64,000 nucleotides of DNA, from NCBI GenBank assembly GCA_964355075.1, contig CAYHCF010000003.1:115680-179679 (forward strand), written 5' to 3'. A model generated the notes under the pieces. That model was not told the origin of the DNA. It was given only the letters and a program-made list of their open reading frames with translations, and searched no databases. Positions 43,981-54,354 of the stretch are shown piece by piece. Origin of the DNA: B1 sp964355075 (lineage in GTDB: Bacteria; Bacteroidota; Bacteroidia; UKL13-3). The position numbers were made by a program, and so were the translations under genes. Each line of letters opens with the position of its first letter. Position 1 is the stretch's first letter.

Positions 43981-44919
43981 TTACCAATTACCAATTACAG
44001 ATCTAAGTTCAACCATTTCTCCAAATCTTAACTGGTATTTTGATCCAAAAACCAAACTCAGATTTCTGGGTTCGTGTCCGCATGGTGCACCAAAAACAAC
44101 AGGAAAATGATACTCTTTTACGGTATCCGCAATAATCTCATAAGCCGTTTTGCCAAAAGGAATGGTATTGTCTTTCATATCGCTCATATTGCCAATAAGC
44201 AGGGCTTTTAGATTTTTGAGTTTACCGGCCCGTTTCAGGCCTTGCATCATTCTGTCGATATGGTAAAGGTATTCGTCGAGGTCTTCTAAAAACAGTATTT
44301 TCCCATCGGTATGTATATCACTGTCTGAACCTAAAATGGAATACAAAACAGATAAATTTCCTCCAATCAGTTGGGCTTCTTCTACCCCAACCTCTTTTTG
44401 GTTTAATTCATGTTTTGGAAAAACAATAGGATCAGGTTTTTCAAAAAGCACTTTCCTCAAATTCTCAATGCTTTCTTCGTGCGCTTTCTCTTTTTGCATA
44501 TTCAATGGCATTACGCCATGAATGGTAGGCAGGGCAAAATTTTGATGAATATGGCAATGCAGAACGGTGATATCGCTATAGCCAACAATCCATTTTGGAT
44601 TTAATTTAAAATTTATAAAATCTAAAGCGTCCACCATCCGAACCGTACCATAACCGCCCCGGGCGCAAAAAATAGCTTTGATATTCGGGTCATCCAAAAC
44701 AGCCTGAAAGCTATGAGTACGATTGGTATCACTTCCGGCAAATTGATTATCAACTTCGAATAATCCGGGGGCAAAAACAACGATTAATCCCCATGATTCC
44801 AAAACCCTTACAGCATCTGCCATTTCATCCAAACTCACTTTACGGGCTGTGGCAACAATGGCAACCTTTTCCCCTTTTTGGAGAGGGGGGATATTTATTT
44901 CTGGATTTGGCTGGTTCAT
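43981..44919 (-). CDS. LD-carboxypeptidase (S66 family)
   Basis: Cytoplasmic peptidase that removes D-Ala from recycled muropeptides. 312 residues. Motifs of the family: KVAIVATARKVS at the N-terminus, FCARGGYGTVRMVDAL, VGYSDITVLHCHI (nucleophile Ser), FLEDLDEYLYHIDRM (catalytic Glu) and FGAPCGHEPRNLSL (catalytic His). The last six residues (SVIGNW) are encoded by a repeated AATTGGTAATTGG motif, so the original C-terminus has been replaced or extended by the neighbouring repeat. Confidence 0.92.
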   Translation of the reverse strand: MNQPNPEINIPPLQKGEKVAIVATARKVSLDEMADAVRVLESWGLIVVFAPGLFEVDNQFAGSDTNRTHSFQAVLDDPNIKAIFCARGGYGTVRMVDALDFINFKLNPKWIVGYSDITVLHCHIHQNFALPTIHGVMPLNMQKEKAHEESIENLRKVLFEKPDPIVFPKHELNQKEVGVEEAQLIGGNLSVLYSILGSDSDIHTDGKILFLEDLDEYLYHIDRMMQGLKRAGKLKNLKALLIGNMSDMKDNTIPFGKTAYEIIADTVKEYHFPVVFGAPCGHEPRNLSLVFGSKYQLRFGEMVELRSVIGNW

Positions 44920-44985
44920 TTTTCAGATTGAAGTAAGGGGATAAGATTAGCTTTTGTGTTCACCGGGAAATCGCACCCACCCCTG

Positions 44986-45001
44986 CCCCTCCCGGGAGGG
45001 G
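44986..45001. repeat. Perfect 16-bp palindrome CCCCTCCCGGGAGGGG
   Basis: Self-complementary and located in the 84-bp gap between two - strand genes, 3 bp from the stop of the guanylyltransferase gene. It may act as a terminator stem or be a mobile repeat. Confidence 0.75.
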
Positions 45002-45003
45002 AT

Positions 45004-46098
45004 TCAAGAGTACTTCTCATTATACTTTATCTTAATATCGGTAGAAACTCCTTTCACCTCTTGTTCTTTGTTTTTATCAAAGATCAATAAAACATCTGCT
45101 GTGTCAATAACAATCAAGTCTTTTACCCCGTTCAAAACGATTAATTTATTTTGGGCAGCTAAGCCGTTATTGATCATGCACCCGGATGTATCATAAAAAA
45201 TGATATTTTTCCCTTTCGCAACATTTTCCTTTGCATCCTTCTCTGATATTTCATATAGGGAAGTCCAGGTTCCGAGATCACTCCAGCCAAAATCACTTGG
45301 AATAACGAACACATTGTGAGCCTTTTCCATAATTCCATAATCAATTGAAACATTCCGGGTTTGTTCGTAGATTGTTTGGATGGTTTTGTATTCATTGGGT
45401 GTAAAATAATCCTTCACAGCCTCTTTAAATAATGAAAATTGTTCGGGCAGGTGTTCTTTAAAAGCGGCCTTTATGCTTGGGATACTCCAAATAAAAATTC
45501 CGGAATTCCATAAAAAATCGCCACTTTCAACAAAGGTTTGAGCAATTTCAATACTTGGCTTTTCGGTAAAGGTTTTAACCTTAAACAAATTAGCATCCTT
45601 ATTTTCATCAATATATTGAATATAACCGTATCCGGTATCTGGCCGGCTGGGTCGGATGCCCAAAGTTATCAGGGCTGGGTTTGTTTTGGCAAATTCCATT
45701 GCGATATTAACTTTCTCAGTAAAATCGACTTCATCTAATATCAAATGATCGCTTGGAGCAATAATACAGATAGCCTTGGGGTTAAGTTTGCTAATTTTAC
45801 CACAGGCATAAGCAATACAGGCTGCCGTATTTTTACCCATTGGTTCCCCTAAAATTTGCTGCGCTCCAATAGATGGCAATTGGTCTTTTACAAGGTTCGT
45901 ATAGGTTGAGTTGGTTACGATATATATATTTTCGGGTAAAAAATTCTTTAAAAAGCGCTCATAGGTCTGTTGCAATAACGATTTCCCCATCCCTAAAATA
46001 TCAATAAATTGTTTTGGATAACTGCTTCTGCTGCTCGGCCAAAAACGGCTACCGATGCCACCAGCCATAATTATGGCGTAATTATTTTTATTCTGCAT
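45004..46098 (-). CDS. manC: Mannose-1-phosphate guanylyltransferase
   Basis: Makes GDP-mannose for glycans. Pyrophosphorylase signature GGIGSRFWPSSRSSYPKQF near the N-terminus; GEPMGKNTAACIAYA, APSDHLI, GYGYIQY and FTEKPS follow in the expected order, and FGWSDLGTWTS marks the sugar-binding site. 364 residues: only the nucleotidyltransferase part with a short C-terminus, no isomerase domain as in bifunctional ManC/AlgA. Confidence 0.93.
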   Translation of the reverse strand: MQNKNNYAIIMAGGIGSRFWPSSRSSYPKQFIDILGMGKSLLQQTYERFLKNFLPENIYIVTNSTYTNLVKDQLPSIGAQQILGEPMGKNTAACIAYACGKISKLNPKAICIIAPSDHLILDEVDFTEKVNIAMEFAKTNPALITLGIRPSRPDTGYGYIQYIDENKDANLFKVKTFTEKPSIEIAQTFVESGDFLWNSGIFIWSIPSIKAAFKEHLPEQFSLFKEAVKDYFTPNEYKTIQTIYEQTRNVSIDYGIMEKAHNVFVIPSDFGWSDLGTWTSLYEISEKDAKENVAKGKNIIFYDTSGCMINNGLAAQNKLIVLNGVKDLIVIDTADVLLIFDKNKEQEVKGVSTDIKIKYNEKYS

Positions 46099-46242
46099 TT
46101 TGAAATTATTCTAGTTTGCCTGATTGTATTTTTTTTGAGCCCAGCAAATTTGGTGCAATTATATTAAGATTTACCAGTTTTAATTTCTTAAAATCATTAT
46201 TTGTATTAAATTAGCTACTTTATTTTTAAGGAATCAGTTATT

Positions 46243-48462
46243 ATGGCAGTCGTGAAACATGAAAAAGTAAAATCTGCGTTAGAGAAAGTAGATCTTAAAG
46301 AAGCACTTAGAAATTATTTTGGCTTCGACAGTTTTAAAGGAGAGCAGGAGGAAGTTATCCAGAATTTATTGAGTGGTAAAGATACCTTCGTCATTATGCC
46401 TACCGGTGGGGGAAAGTCTGTTTGCTATCAATTACCGGCTTTAATTATGCCCGGAACGGCTATAATCATTTCACCGCTAATAGCTTTGATGAAAAATCAG
46501 GTCGATTCCATCCGATCACTTTCACATGATAGCATTGCACATTTTCTGAACTCTTCTCTTAATAAAGGGGAAATCACCTTAGTAAAAAAGGACATCAATG
46601 CGGGCAATACTAAAATGTTGTATATCGCTCCCGAAACACTCAAGAAAGACGAAACCATTGAATTTCTTAAAACCATTGATATTTCATTTGTTGCCATAGA
46701 CGAGGCTCATTGTATATCGGAATGGGGTCATGACTTCAGACCCGAATACCGTCGGATTAAAGCCATGGTTAAGGAAATTAAGGATGTTCCCATGATGGCA
46801 CTCACAGCCACCGCAACGCCAAAGGTTCAGAGCGATATCATCAAAAACCTACAAATGACTGATACTGTTGTGTTTAAGTCTTCTTTTAATCGCAGCAACT
46901 TATATTATGAGGTTCGGTCGAAAGGTAAAAAAGGGGAAGCCATCAAAGAAATCGTATCCTATATCAAAACCAAGCCGGGGAAAACGGGCATTATATACTG
47001 CCTGAGCCGAAAGCGGGTTGATGAAATTGCCGGAATTTTGCAGGCTAATGGAATAAAAGCGCTTCCTTATCATGCCGGATTGGACGCAAAAGTTCGTGTA
47101 GATCATCAGGATAGGTTCTTAATGGAAGACGCAGATGTTATTGTAGCAACCATCGCATTTGGAATGGGAATTGATAAACCCGATGTCCGGTTTGTGATTC
47201 ATTATGATATTCCAAAGAGTATTGAAGGGTATTATCAGGAAACCGGCAGAGGTGGGAGAGACGGTTTGGATGGAGATTGTATCTTGTTTTATAATCCTGC
47301 TGACATTGAAAAATTAGAGAAATTTTTAAAGGATAAGCCGGTTGCGGAACGGGAGATTGGCGAATTACTCATATTTGAAACAGAAGCTTTTGCCGAATCT
47401 GCTGCCTGCAGGAGAAAATTCCTGCTGCATTATTTCGGAGAAGAATACGACGATAAAGGATGCAATAAAATGTGTGATAATTGTCGTCATCCAAAGGAAA
47501 AGGTGGATGCAAAGGATGCAGCAGTGATCGGCCTGAAAGTTATTAAAGAGATTAAAGGGAAATACAACCTCAAGCATATTGTCGATATCATTGTGGGTAG
47601 CAAAACCCATGAGGTGGCCATGAGCGGTCATCAGGAGTTGAAGAATTTTGGAATTGGCAAAGACAAAGATGATAACTATTGGAAATCGGTTATCAGGCAA
47701 TTGCTACTAAGGGGAATGGTTACTAAAAATATCGAAAATTATGGTTTGATAAATATTAACGAAGTTGGTGAAGCATATCTTAAAAAGCCTACTGCTTTTG
47801 AAATGGCTATTGATCGCAAATTTGAAAGACATACCGATATGGATGAGGATGATAGTCAGGTTGAACCGGTTTATGATGAAGAGCTATTCAGTATTTTAAA
47901 AGATTTGTGCAAAAAAGTTGCCAAGGCAAAAAACCTGCCTCCTTATATTGTTTTTCAGGAACCCTCCTTGCAGGAGATGGCTTTCAAATATCCGATTACC
48001 ATGGAGGAGCTCTCAAAAATTGTAGGAGTAAGTACAGGTAAAGCGGCAAAATTTGGTAAAGAGTTTTTAGATGTTATCAGCAAGTATGTTGAGGAAAATA
48101 ATATCGAAAGAGTTGAAGATGTTACCATAAAATCGGTGATCAATAAATCTGCACGCAAAATTGCCATCATTACAAATATTGATAAAAGGGTTTCTCTGGA
48201 AGATATTGCACGTGGGCAAGGCCTTAAAAAGGATGAATTATTGGACGAAATTGAAAATATAGTAAATAGTGGCACCAAGCTCAATCTAAAGAAATATGTT
48301 TACGAAATCACTGAGCAGGAAATTGTGGATGAAGTGATGGAATTCTTTCGGAAAACCCATGATGATGTAATCAATTTCGTTACCAAAGAATATGGGGATG
48401 AGTTTAGCAAAGAGGATATTCATTTGATGCATATACATTTCATCAGCGAAATGGCAAATTAG
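46243..48462 (+). CDS. recQ: ATP-dependent DNA helicase RecQ
   Basis: 739-residue 3'-5' helicase. Walker A TGGGKS at 54-59, DEAH box in AIDEAHCISEWGHDFRPEYR (aromatic-rich loop included), ALTATATP, and helicase motif VI QETGRGGRDG. Zinc-binding cysteines in CRRKFLLHYFG and CNKMCDNC, a winged-helix domain from about 430, and an HRDC-like domain (LPPYIVFQEPSLQEMA) near 565-640. The C-terminal 100 residues form an extra helical part. Confidence 0.95.
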   Translation: MAVVKHEKVKSALEKVDLKEALRNYFGFDSFKGEQEEVIQNLLSGKDTFVIMPTGGGKSVCYQLPALIMPGTAIIISPLIALMKNQVDSIRSLSHDSIAHFLNSSLNKGEITLVKKDINAGNTKMLYIAPETLKKDETIEFLKTIDISFVAIDEAHCISEWGHDFRPEYRRIKAMVKEIKDVPMMALTATATPKVQSDIIKNLQMTDTVVFKSSFNRSNLYYEVRSKGKKGEAIKEIVSYIKTKPGKTGIIYCLSRKRVDEIAGILQANGIKALPYHAGLDAKVRVDHQDRFLMEDADVIVATIAFGMGIDKPDVRFVIHYDIPKSIEGYYQETGRGGRDGLDGDCILFYNPADIEKLEKFLKDKPVAEREIGELLIFETEAFAESAACRRKFLLHYFGEEYDDKGCNKMCDNCRHPKEKVDAKDAAVIGLKVIKEIKGKYNLKHIVDIIVGSKTHEVAMSGHQELKNFGIGKDKDDNYWKSVIRQLLLRGMVTKNIENYGLININEVGEAYLKKPTAFEMAIDRKFERHTDMDEDDSQVEPVYDEELFSILKDLCKKVAKAKNLPPYIVFQEPSLQEMAFKYPITMEELSKIVGVSTGKAAKFGKEFLDVISKYVEENNIERVEDVTIKSVINKSARKIAIITNIDKRVSLEDIARGQGLKKDELLDEIENIVNSGTKLNLKKYVYEITEQEIVDEVMEFFRKTHDDVINFVTKEYGDEFSKEDIHLMHIHFISEMAN

Positions 48463-48630
48463 CAGTCCGTTTATAATGTCCCCTGGCTGCGTTATGCTCA
48501 TCCCAAAAATGCTCATTTACACAAGTTAAACTGCGCTTTTTGGGAAATCGCATGCCTTACCAGTGAACATTCTAAACAGACTTCCAACTTCAAGGAGCAA
48601 TATTCAGACAAAGCTTTTTATTTTTACCTT

Positions 48631-48658
48631 TTGTTTTTCATAGCTATTAATACATTTG
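48631..48658 (+). promoter_or_regulatory. Promoter of kup
   Basis: TTG at 48631-48633, 17-bp spacer, TACATTTG at 48651-48658; 22 bp before the GTG start. The spacer is slightly short for the class. Confidence 0.55.
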
Positions 48659-48680
48659 TAGCATTGATAATAAATAGCAA

Positions 48681-50657
48681 GTGAGCAGTAAAAATAGCAG
48701 TCACCGCCTTTCAATGGCAGGTTTAGTAGTTGCCTTGGGCATTATTTATGGCGATATAGGAACTTCACCCCTCTATGTTTTAAAGGCTATTATGTCCGAA
48801 TCTGCAAGAACCGGATTAATAATAAATGAACAACTTATTGAAGGAGCCTTATCGTGTGTATTTTGGACCCTTACAATTCAAACCTCAATTAAATACGTTG
48901 GTATTGCATTACAAGCAGATAACAATGGTGAGGGAGGGATATTCTCCTTGTTTTCATTAATTAGACGAAGAAAACCATACTTAGTTGTGCCAGCAATAAT
49001 TGGAGGTTGTGCTTTATTAGCCGACGGGATGATAACTCCTCCCATATCTGTTTCAGCGGCAATTGAAGGTTTGTTAATAAAATACCCAGATTTACCAACA
49101 ATTCCAATCGTTGTAGCAATTATAACGCTTATTTTTCTGGTTCAAAAAATGGGTACGAGCATAGTTGGCAGAATGTTTGGACCAATTATGATTTTGTGGT
49201 TTTCCATGCTTGGAGTTTTAGGCCTTATGGGAATTATGTTAAACCCGGGCATATTAAAAGCCCTAAACCCTTATTACGCTTATCAGTTATTAGCAGTTAA
49301 CCCGGGTGGATTTTGGCTTTTAGGGGCGGTGTTTTTATGTACAACAGGTGCCGAAGCACTTTATTCGGATATGGGTCATTGTGGTAAAAAGAATATAAGA
49401 GTTAGCTGGATTTTTGTTAAAAGCACCTTATTATTGAATTATTTTGGTCAGGGTGCGTGGTTAATCAGTCACCTTGGGGAGAATTTAAATGAGGTGAATC
49501 CTTTCTATGCGATTATGCCTCATTGGTTTTTGCTACCTGGAATTACCATTGCAACATTGGCAACAATTATCGCCAGCCAGGCTATGATTAGCGGGTCTTT
49601 TACTTTGGTATCTGAGGCTTTGAGGTTAAATGTATGGCCCAAAGTACGTGTAAAATTCCCTTCTGATTTAAAGGGACAGATTTATGTGCCAAGTATTAAT
49701 TGGATATTGTGGGTTGGTTGTATGGTTATTGTTTGGCATTTTAAAAATGCATCGGCAATGGAGGCTGCATATGGTTTGGCCATCATAATCACCATGTTAA
49801 TGACAACACTTTTAATGGTAAATTTTTTACAAAAAGTTAAAACACCTAAGCCTATTTTAGCTCTTTTTTTAACTACCTATTTAATCATCGAAATATCATT
49901 CCTTACTGCCAATATTATCAAAATTCCTGCAGGTGGCTGGATGACGCTATTAATATGTTTGTCGTTTGTGATCATTATGTGGATTTGGTTTAAAGGAAGG
50001 AAGATTAAAAATAGACTCACAGAATTTGTACAACTAAAAGAATATTTGCCGGTTTTGCATCAATTAAGTAAAGACGAATCAATTTCAAAATATTCAACCA
50101 ATTTAATTTATCTCACCAGTGCAGACCATTTAAATGAAATTGAAACAAAAATAATATATTCTATTCTTCAAAAACAACCTAAACGTGCTGATATTTATTG
50201 GTTTGTACATATCAATGCTGATGAAAAACCATATACCATGCAGTATAAAGTTGAGCACATTGTACCCAATGACATTATCAGAATTGATTTCAGATTAGGG
50301 TTTAGGATTGAGCAAAAAATTAACTTCTATTTCAGAAAAGTGGTTGAAGAATTGGTTAAAAATGGAGAGGTAGATGTAACTTCGCGTTATAATTCCCTGC
50401 GCGAGCAAAATATAACAGGAGATTTCAGGTTTGTAGTATTAAAACGTCACCTTTCTCACGAAAACGAATTAAGTGGGTTTGAACGTTTGATTATGGATGC
50501 TTATTTTACTATAGACCGGTTGAGTTTAAGCGAAGAAAGAGCATTTGGACTCGATACATCTTCTGTCACGGTGGAAAAAGTTCCTTTGGTAATAACCAAT
50601 ACACGGGAGTTTAAACTGAAGCGTGTTTACGATAAAGTTAAGGGTTACGATTATTAA
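48681..50657 (+). CDS. kup: Potassium uptake protein Kup
   Basis: 658-residue K+/H+ symporter. N-terminal signature ALGIIYGDIGTSPLYVLKAI; NGEGGIFSLFSLIRRR; LLADGMITPPISVSAAIEG; TTGAEALYSDMGHCG. About twelve helices to residue 430, then a cytoplasmic C-terminal domain with a Bacteroidota-style sequence. Starts at GTG. Confidence 0.95.
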   Translation: MSSKNSSHRLSMAGLVVALGIIYGDIGTSPLYVLKAIMSESARTGLIINEQLIEGALSCVFWTLTIQTSIKYVGIALQADNNGEGGIFSLFSLIRRRKPYLVVPAIIGGCALLADGMITPPISVSAAIEGLLIKYPDLPTIPIVVAIITLIFLVQKMGTSIVGRMFGPIMILWFSMLGVLGLMGIMLNPGILKALNPYYAYQLLAVNPGGFWLLGAVFLCTTGAEALYSDMGHCGKKNIRVSWIFVKSTLLLNYFGQGAWLISHLGENLNEVNPFYAIMPHWFLLPGITIATLATIIASQAMISGSFTLVSEALRLNVWPKVRVKFPSDLKGQIYVPSINWILWVGCMVIVWHFKNASAMEAAYGLAIIITMLMTTLLMVNFLQKVKTPKPILALFLTTYLIIEISFLTANIIKIPAGGWMTLLICLSFVIIMWIWFKGRKIKNRLTEFVQLKEYLPVLHQLSKDESISKYSTNLIYLTSADHLNEIETKIIYSILQKQPKRADIYWFVHINADEKPYTMQYKVEHIVPNDIIRIDFRLGFRIEQKINFYFRKVVEELVKNGEVDVTSRYNSLREQNITGDFRFVVLKRHLSHENELSGFERLIMDAYFTIDRLSLSEERAFGLDTSSVTVEKVPLVITNTREFKLKRVYDKVKGYDY

Positions 50658-50720
50658 AGGGGATGAATCATTTGGTGATTTCTTACACCCAGGGTCTCAT
50701 CTATTGAGCGTTCAATTTTC

Positions 50721-51515
50721 TCAGGCCTTCCTCAATACATAATAACAAGTAGTAGTAATAAAATCCCTAAACCAGGGAATGGAAGAAACAAGCCCAAATT
50801 GTTTTTTTGGGGTGACTCCGAATTTGTACTTATAGCTGGGGCTGATCAGATAAAATTCACGGAGGGTAATTTTGAATCCGGCATTTTTAATGATGTGCTC
50901 AAACCGGTTAATGCTGATCCGCGTTTCTTTTACTTCAAGGGTATCGGTAATCCTGCCCTCCACTTCCCCGAAAAGTTTCATGATGCCTTTGTAAACAGGC
51001 GTAGGTAAAATATGGAAATAGGGTAATTTGTGAAGGAACGTACTTTCCAGACTTTGTTGATGCCCGCCATAAGGCATTAACCAGGGAGGGAATGCAAAGA
51101 AGATAACGCCATCATCTTTTAAAAAATGAATAATATGTTTTACAAACTTATCCTGGTCATGGATATGTTCAATGGTATCCTTTAATAAAATAATATCATA
51201 TTTCTCGTCAAGGTCTTTGTCGGGATTGATATCATAAATGTTTTGATTAATAATTTTAACCTGTCCGGAGGCAATATCAACTTTCAAAAAATCTTTAGCA
51301 ATATTACTGGCATGATCCAGTAACTCAATACCGGTAACCTTGCAACCGATATCCGCAAAAGCTTTGCAAACGCCGCCATAACCGCTTCCCACTTCCAAAA
51401 ACCTGTTTCCTTTTTCTATTGCTTTTTCCCTTCCAATAAATGGGATGATAAATTCAGTTGTGGTATCGTATTGCTGATTAAAATATCTCTGGTAGTCGGT
51501 TTGTAATTCAATCAT
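50721..51515 (-). CDS. Class I SAM-dependent methyltransferase
   Basis: 264 residues with a Rossmann-fold methyltransferase core: motif I FLEVGSGYGGVCKAFAD, acidic loop VTGIEL, motif IV DIILLKDTIEHIHDQDKF, and FFAFPPWLMPYGGHQQ. The C-terminal 90 residues are basic and carry no membrane helix. Substrate unknown; the EHIHD pattern is seen in enzymes acting on small molecules, lipids and glycans. Single gene. Confidence 0.88.
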   Translation of the reverse strand: MIELQTDYQRYFNQQYDTTTEFIIPFIGREKAIEKGNRFLEVGSGYGGVCKAFADIGCKVTGIELLDHASNIAKDFLKVDIASGQVKIINQNIYDINPDKDLDEKYDIILLKDTIEHIHDQDKFVKHIIHFLKDDGVIFFAFPPWLMPYGGHQQSLESTFLHKLPYFHILPTPVYKGIMKLFGEVEGRITDTLEVKETRISINRFEHIIKNAGFKITLREFYLISPSYKYKFGVTPKKQFGLVSSIPWFRDFITTTCYYVLRKA

Positions 51516-51642
51516 ATTAAGTAGTCTTGAGGCGAAAATAGGTTATTTTTGATAAACGGAATAGCTCATTCCTGCCGGCAATAAAGTAAATAAAGCCCGA
51601 ACCTTATCCCGATTTGTGATTTATTAAATACCCATTCCGGTA

Positions 51643-53118
51643 TTAATTCCTGCTATAATTTGGAGCTTCTTTGGTTATGGTTATATCATGTGCATGACTT
51701 TCTCTTGAACCGGCAGAGGTGATTTTAATAAATTTACCATGGATCTGCAGGTGTTCAATATTTGGCGCACCACAATATCCCATTCCGGCTTTCAATCCTC
51801 CAACAAACTGATAAACTACTTCTTTCAATAAACCTTTAAAAGGCACAATTCCTACGATTCCTTCTGGCACTAATTTGGCAATTTCATCTTCGGCATCCTG
51901 AAAATAACGGTCTTTGCTGCCTTCCTTCATGGCCTCAATGGAACCCATACCCCGATAGGATTTAAATTTTCGTCCCTCATATATGATGGTTTCTCCCGGG
52001 CTTTCTTCTACTCCGGCAAAAATGGAGCCGCTCATTACGGTGCTTGCTCCTGCAGCAATGGCTTTAACTATATCTCCTGAATACCGGATACCCCCATCAG
52101 CGATAAGCGGAACTCCGCTGCCCTTTATGGCTTTTGCCGACTCATAAACGGCTGTTAATTGAGGAACGCCGATGCCTGCAATAATTCGGGTTGTACAGAT
52201 GGATCCTGGACCCACGCCAACTTTTACAGCATCTACACCCATATCAACAAGAGCCCTGGCAGCATCACCGGTTGCAATATTTCCGGCAATGATGTCGATA
52301 TCAGCGAATGAATTCCTGAGCCTTTTTACTTCATTTAATACACCCCTCGAATGTCCGTGAGCCGTATCAATAATTACCACATCAACGCCTGCCTTTACCA
52401 GTGCAGTGATTCTGGCCTCGGTTTCGGAAGCGATACCAACTGCTGCCCCTACTAACAACCTGCCATGCTTGTCTTTGCAAGCCATTGGGTGATCTTTGAT
52501 TTTTAGAATATCTTTATAGGTAATTAATCCCCTTAATTTGCCCGCTTTATCAATTACCGGTAATTTCTCTATTTTGTACTCCTGTAAAATACTTTCGGCC
52601 TGGTTCAAACTGGTTCCTTCCGGTGCGGTGATCAGCTTATCTTTTGTCATGATATCTGATACTTTTTTATCCATATCCTTTTCAAAACGTAAATCACGGT
52701 TGGTTAATATGCCAACCAAAATACCCTGATCATTTATAATGGGAATCCCTCCAATTTTATTTTCGCTCATTACCCGGTGGGCATCGCGCAATGTAGCTGA
52801 ATTGTGCAGCGTCAGCGGGTCCATGATCATTCCGCTTTCGCTTCTTTTCACTTTTCTCACTTCTTCAGCCTGGCGTTCAATACTCATATTCTTATGCAGA
52901 ATTCCAACACCTCCCTGTTGGGCCAGCGCAATAGCCAGCCTGAATTCGGTAACCGTATCCATTGCTGCCGAAAGGAGTGGAATATTGATTCGAATATTGC
53001 GGGTTAGCTGGGTTGAAGTATTTACTTCACGCGGAAGCACTTCTGAATAGGCGGGAAGCAACAGAACATCGTCATAAGTTAATCCCTCACCAAAGAACTT
53101 TAGATTGTCATTTAACAT
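51643..53118 (-). CDS. guaB: IMP dehydrogenase
   Basis: NAD-dependent oxidation of IMP to XMP, the first step to guanine nucleotides. TIM-barrel catalytic core interrupted by two CBS domains (about residues 95-210). Catalytic Cys308 in GPGSICTTR, flap region after MGSIEAMKEGSKDRYFQ with the RYFQ motif, and DGGIRYSGDIVKAIAAGA for phosphate. 491 residues, normal. Confidence 0.96.
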   Translation of the reverse strand: MLNDNLKFFGEGLTYDDVLLLPAYSEVLPREVNTSTQLTRNIRINIPLLSAAMDTVTEFRLAIALAQQGGVGILHKNMSIERQAEEVRKVKRSESGMIMDPLTLHNSATLRDAHRVMSENKIGGIPIINDQGILVGILTNRDLRFEKDMDKKVSDIMTKDKLITAPEGTSLNQAESILQEYKIEKLPVIDKAGKLRGLITYKDILKIKDHPMACKDKHGRLLVGAAVGIASETEARITALVKAGVDVVIIDTAHGHSRGVLNEVKRLRNSFADIDIIAGNIATGDAARALVDMGVDAVKVGVGPGSICTTRIIAGIGVPQLTAVYESAKAIKGSGVPLIADGGIRYSGDIVKAIAAGASTVMSGSIFAGVEESPGETIIYEGRKFKSYRGMGSIEAMKEGSKDRYFQDAEDEIAKLVPEGIVGIVPFKGLLKEVVYQFVGGLKAGMGYCGAPNIEHLQIHGKFIKITSAGSRESHAHDITITKEAPNYSRN

Positions 53119-53168
53119 AGCAAATAATACTTATCGTTATTTGCCGTGCGAATGTAGATTAATTTTAT

Positions 53169-54338
53169 TTACCAATCATCACCCATTTTCTTTATTTTTA
53201 AAATAGCACCGGGTTTCAGTGCCTGACCAGGGGTTAATTCATTCCATAAAATCAAATCTTCTTCACTAACTTTATTTTTAAGTGCAATACTTTTTAGGGT
53301 TTCACCTTTTAAAACGTGGTAATCGGCATCGGTAATAACATCCTCTTTAATCAAATTGTCTTGTTGGGTGTCAGAGAATTTCAGGGTATCCTGCTTAATT
53401 TTTGAAGCCAAAGGACCTGACATCAGGCGATCTTTGGGCAAATCCAGATAATAAGATTTTCCTGCTCCTACATTCAAAAAGGGTTTACGAATCCATGGAT
53501 TCAGTAATTTCAATAATTTATAGTTAAAGCCATTTTGAACCGACCAATCGGCAAGATCCGATATGCTATATTCCACCTTAACTTTTACCACAGGTATTTC
53601 TTTATACAGATCAGAAAAGGGAATATTATATCCAAATTTTGTAGGATTTTCGCATATATCCTTGATGGCAATAATGCGGAATACATACCTGGAAGTTTCT
53701 GTATTCAGATACAAATCAAAAAAATTTTTCACCCCCTGTTCCGAAATCTGACGTTTTACGCCAACAATGCCCATATTATAACTTGCGGCCACCAGGCTCC
53801 AGTCGTCAAAATAAGCATACGCTTCATTAAAATACATACAGGCGGCTTCTGTTGCTTTGACTATATTGTAACGTTCATCTATATTGTCATTTATCTCCAG
53901 ATTATATCGTTTCCCGGTTTTGTCGAGAAACTGCCAAAAGCCCACAGCTCCTGCCGGCGATACTACATTTTGTAAGCCGCTTTCAGCCATGGCAACATAC
54001 TTAAAATCGGCAGGAATATTGTTTTGTTTCAATATACTTTCAATCATGGGTAAATATCTGTTGGCTCTTTTAATCAGCAACAAAGTTTGAGATTGCCAAT
54101 AAACATTAGTGAGCAATTCCCGATCATAACGTTCTGCCACATCATACTCGTTTAAGGGTATTTTAACGCCTGCAAAACTGATGGTTTTTGGAAGTGCCAG
54201 TGAATAAATCTTATAATAACGATTAAATTCTTCCTGGGCTTTTTGATTTTGAGTTTCGCTTGTGCTCAAAAAAATAACAATGCCGCTTAAGGCAATAAAA
54301 AATAAATAAATTCTATTTGATTTTTTGAAAATAGACAT
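53169..54338 (-). CDS. MltD-like lytic transglycosylase with LysM
   Basis: 389 residues. N-terminal signal or anchor segment (IYLFFIALSGIVIFLSTS). SLT domain around residues 95-235: catalytic Glu119 in VAMAESGLQNVVSPAGAVG, followed by GFWQFLDKTG and AASYNMG. A LysM glycan-binding domain at about 343-386 (YHVLKGETLKSIALKNKV; LWNELTPG). It cleaves peptidoglycan glycan strands in the periplasm and complements the wall-synthesis genes of the window. Confidence 0.93.
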   Translation of the reverse strand: MSIFKKSNRIYLFFIALSGIVIFLSTSETQNQKAQEEFNRYYKIYSLALPKTISFAGVKIPLNEYDVAERYDRELLTNVYWQSQTLLLIKRANRYLPMIESILKQNNIPADFKYVAMAESGLQNVVSPAGAVGFWQFLDKTGKRYNLEINDNIDERYNIVKATEAACMYFNEAYAYFDDWSLVAASYNMGIVGVKRQISEQGVKNFFDLYLNTETSRYVFRIIAIKDICENPTKFGYNIPFSDLYKEIPVVKVKVEYSISDLADWSVQNGFNYKLLKLLNPWIRKPFLNVGAGKSYYLDLPKDRLMSGPLASKIKQDTLKFSDTQQDNLIKEDVITDADYHVLKGETLKSIALKNKVSEEDLILWNELTPGQALKPGAILKIKKMGDDW

Positions 54339-54354
54339 AGAATAATAGTAAAAA

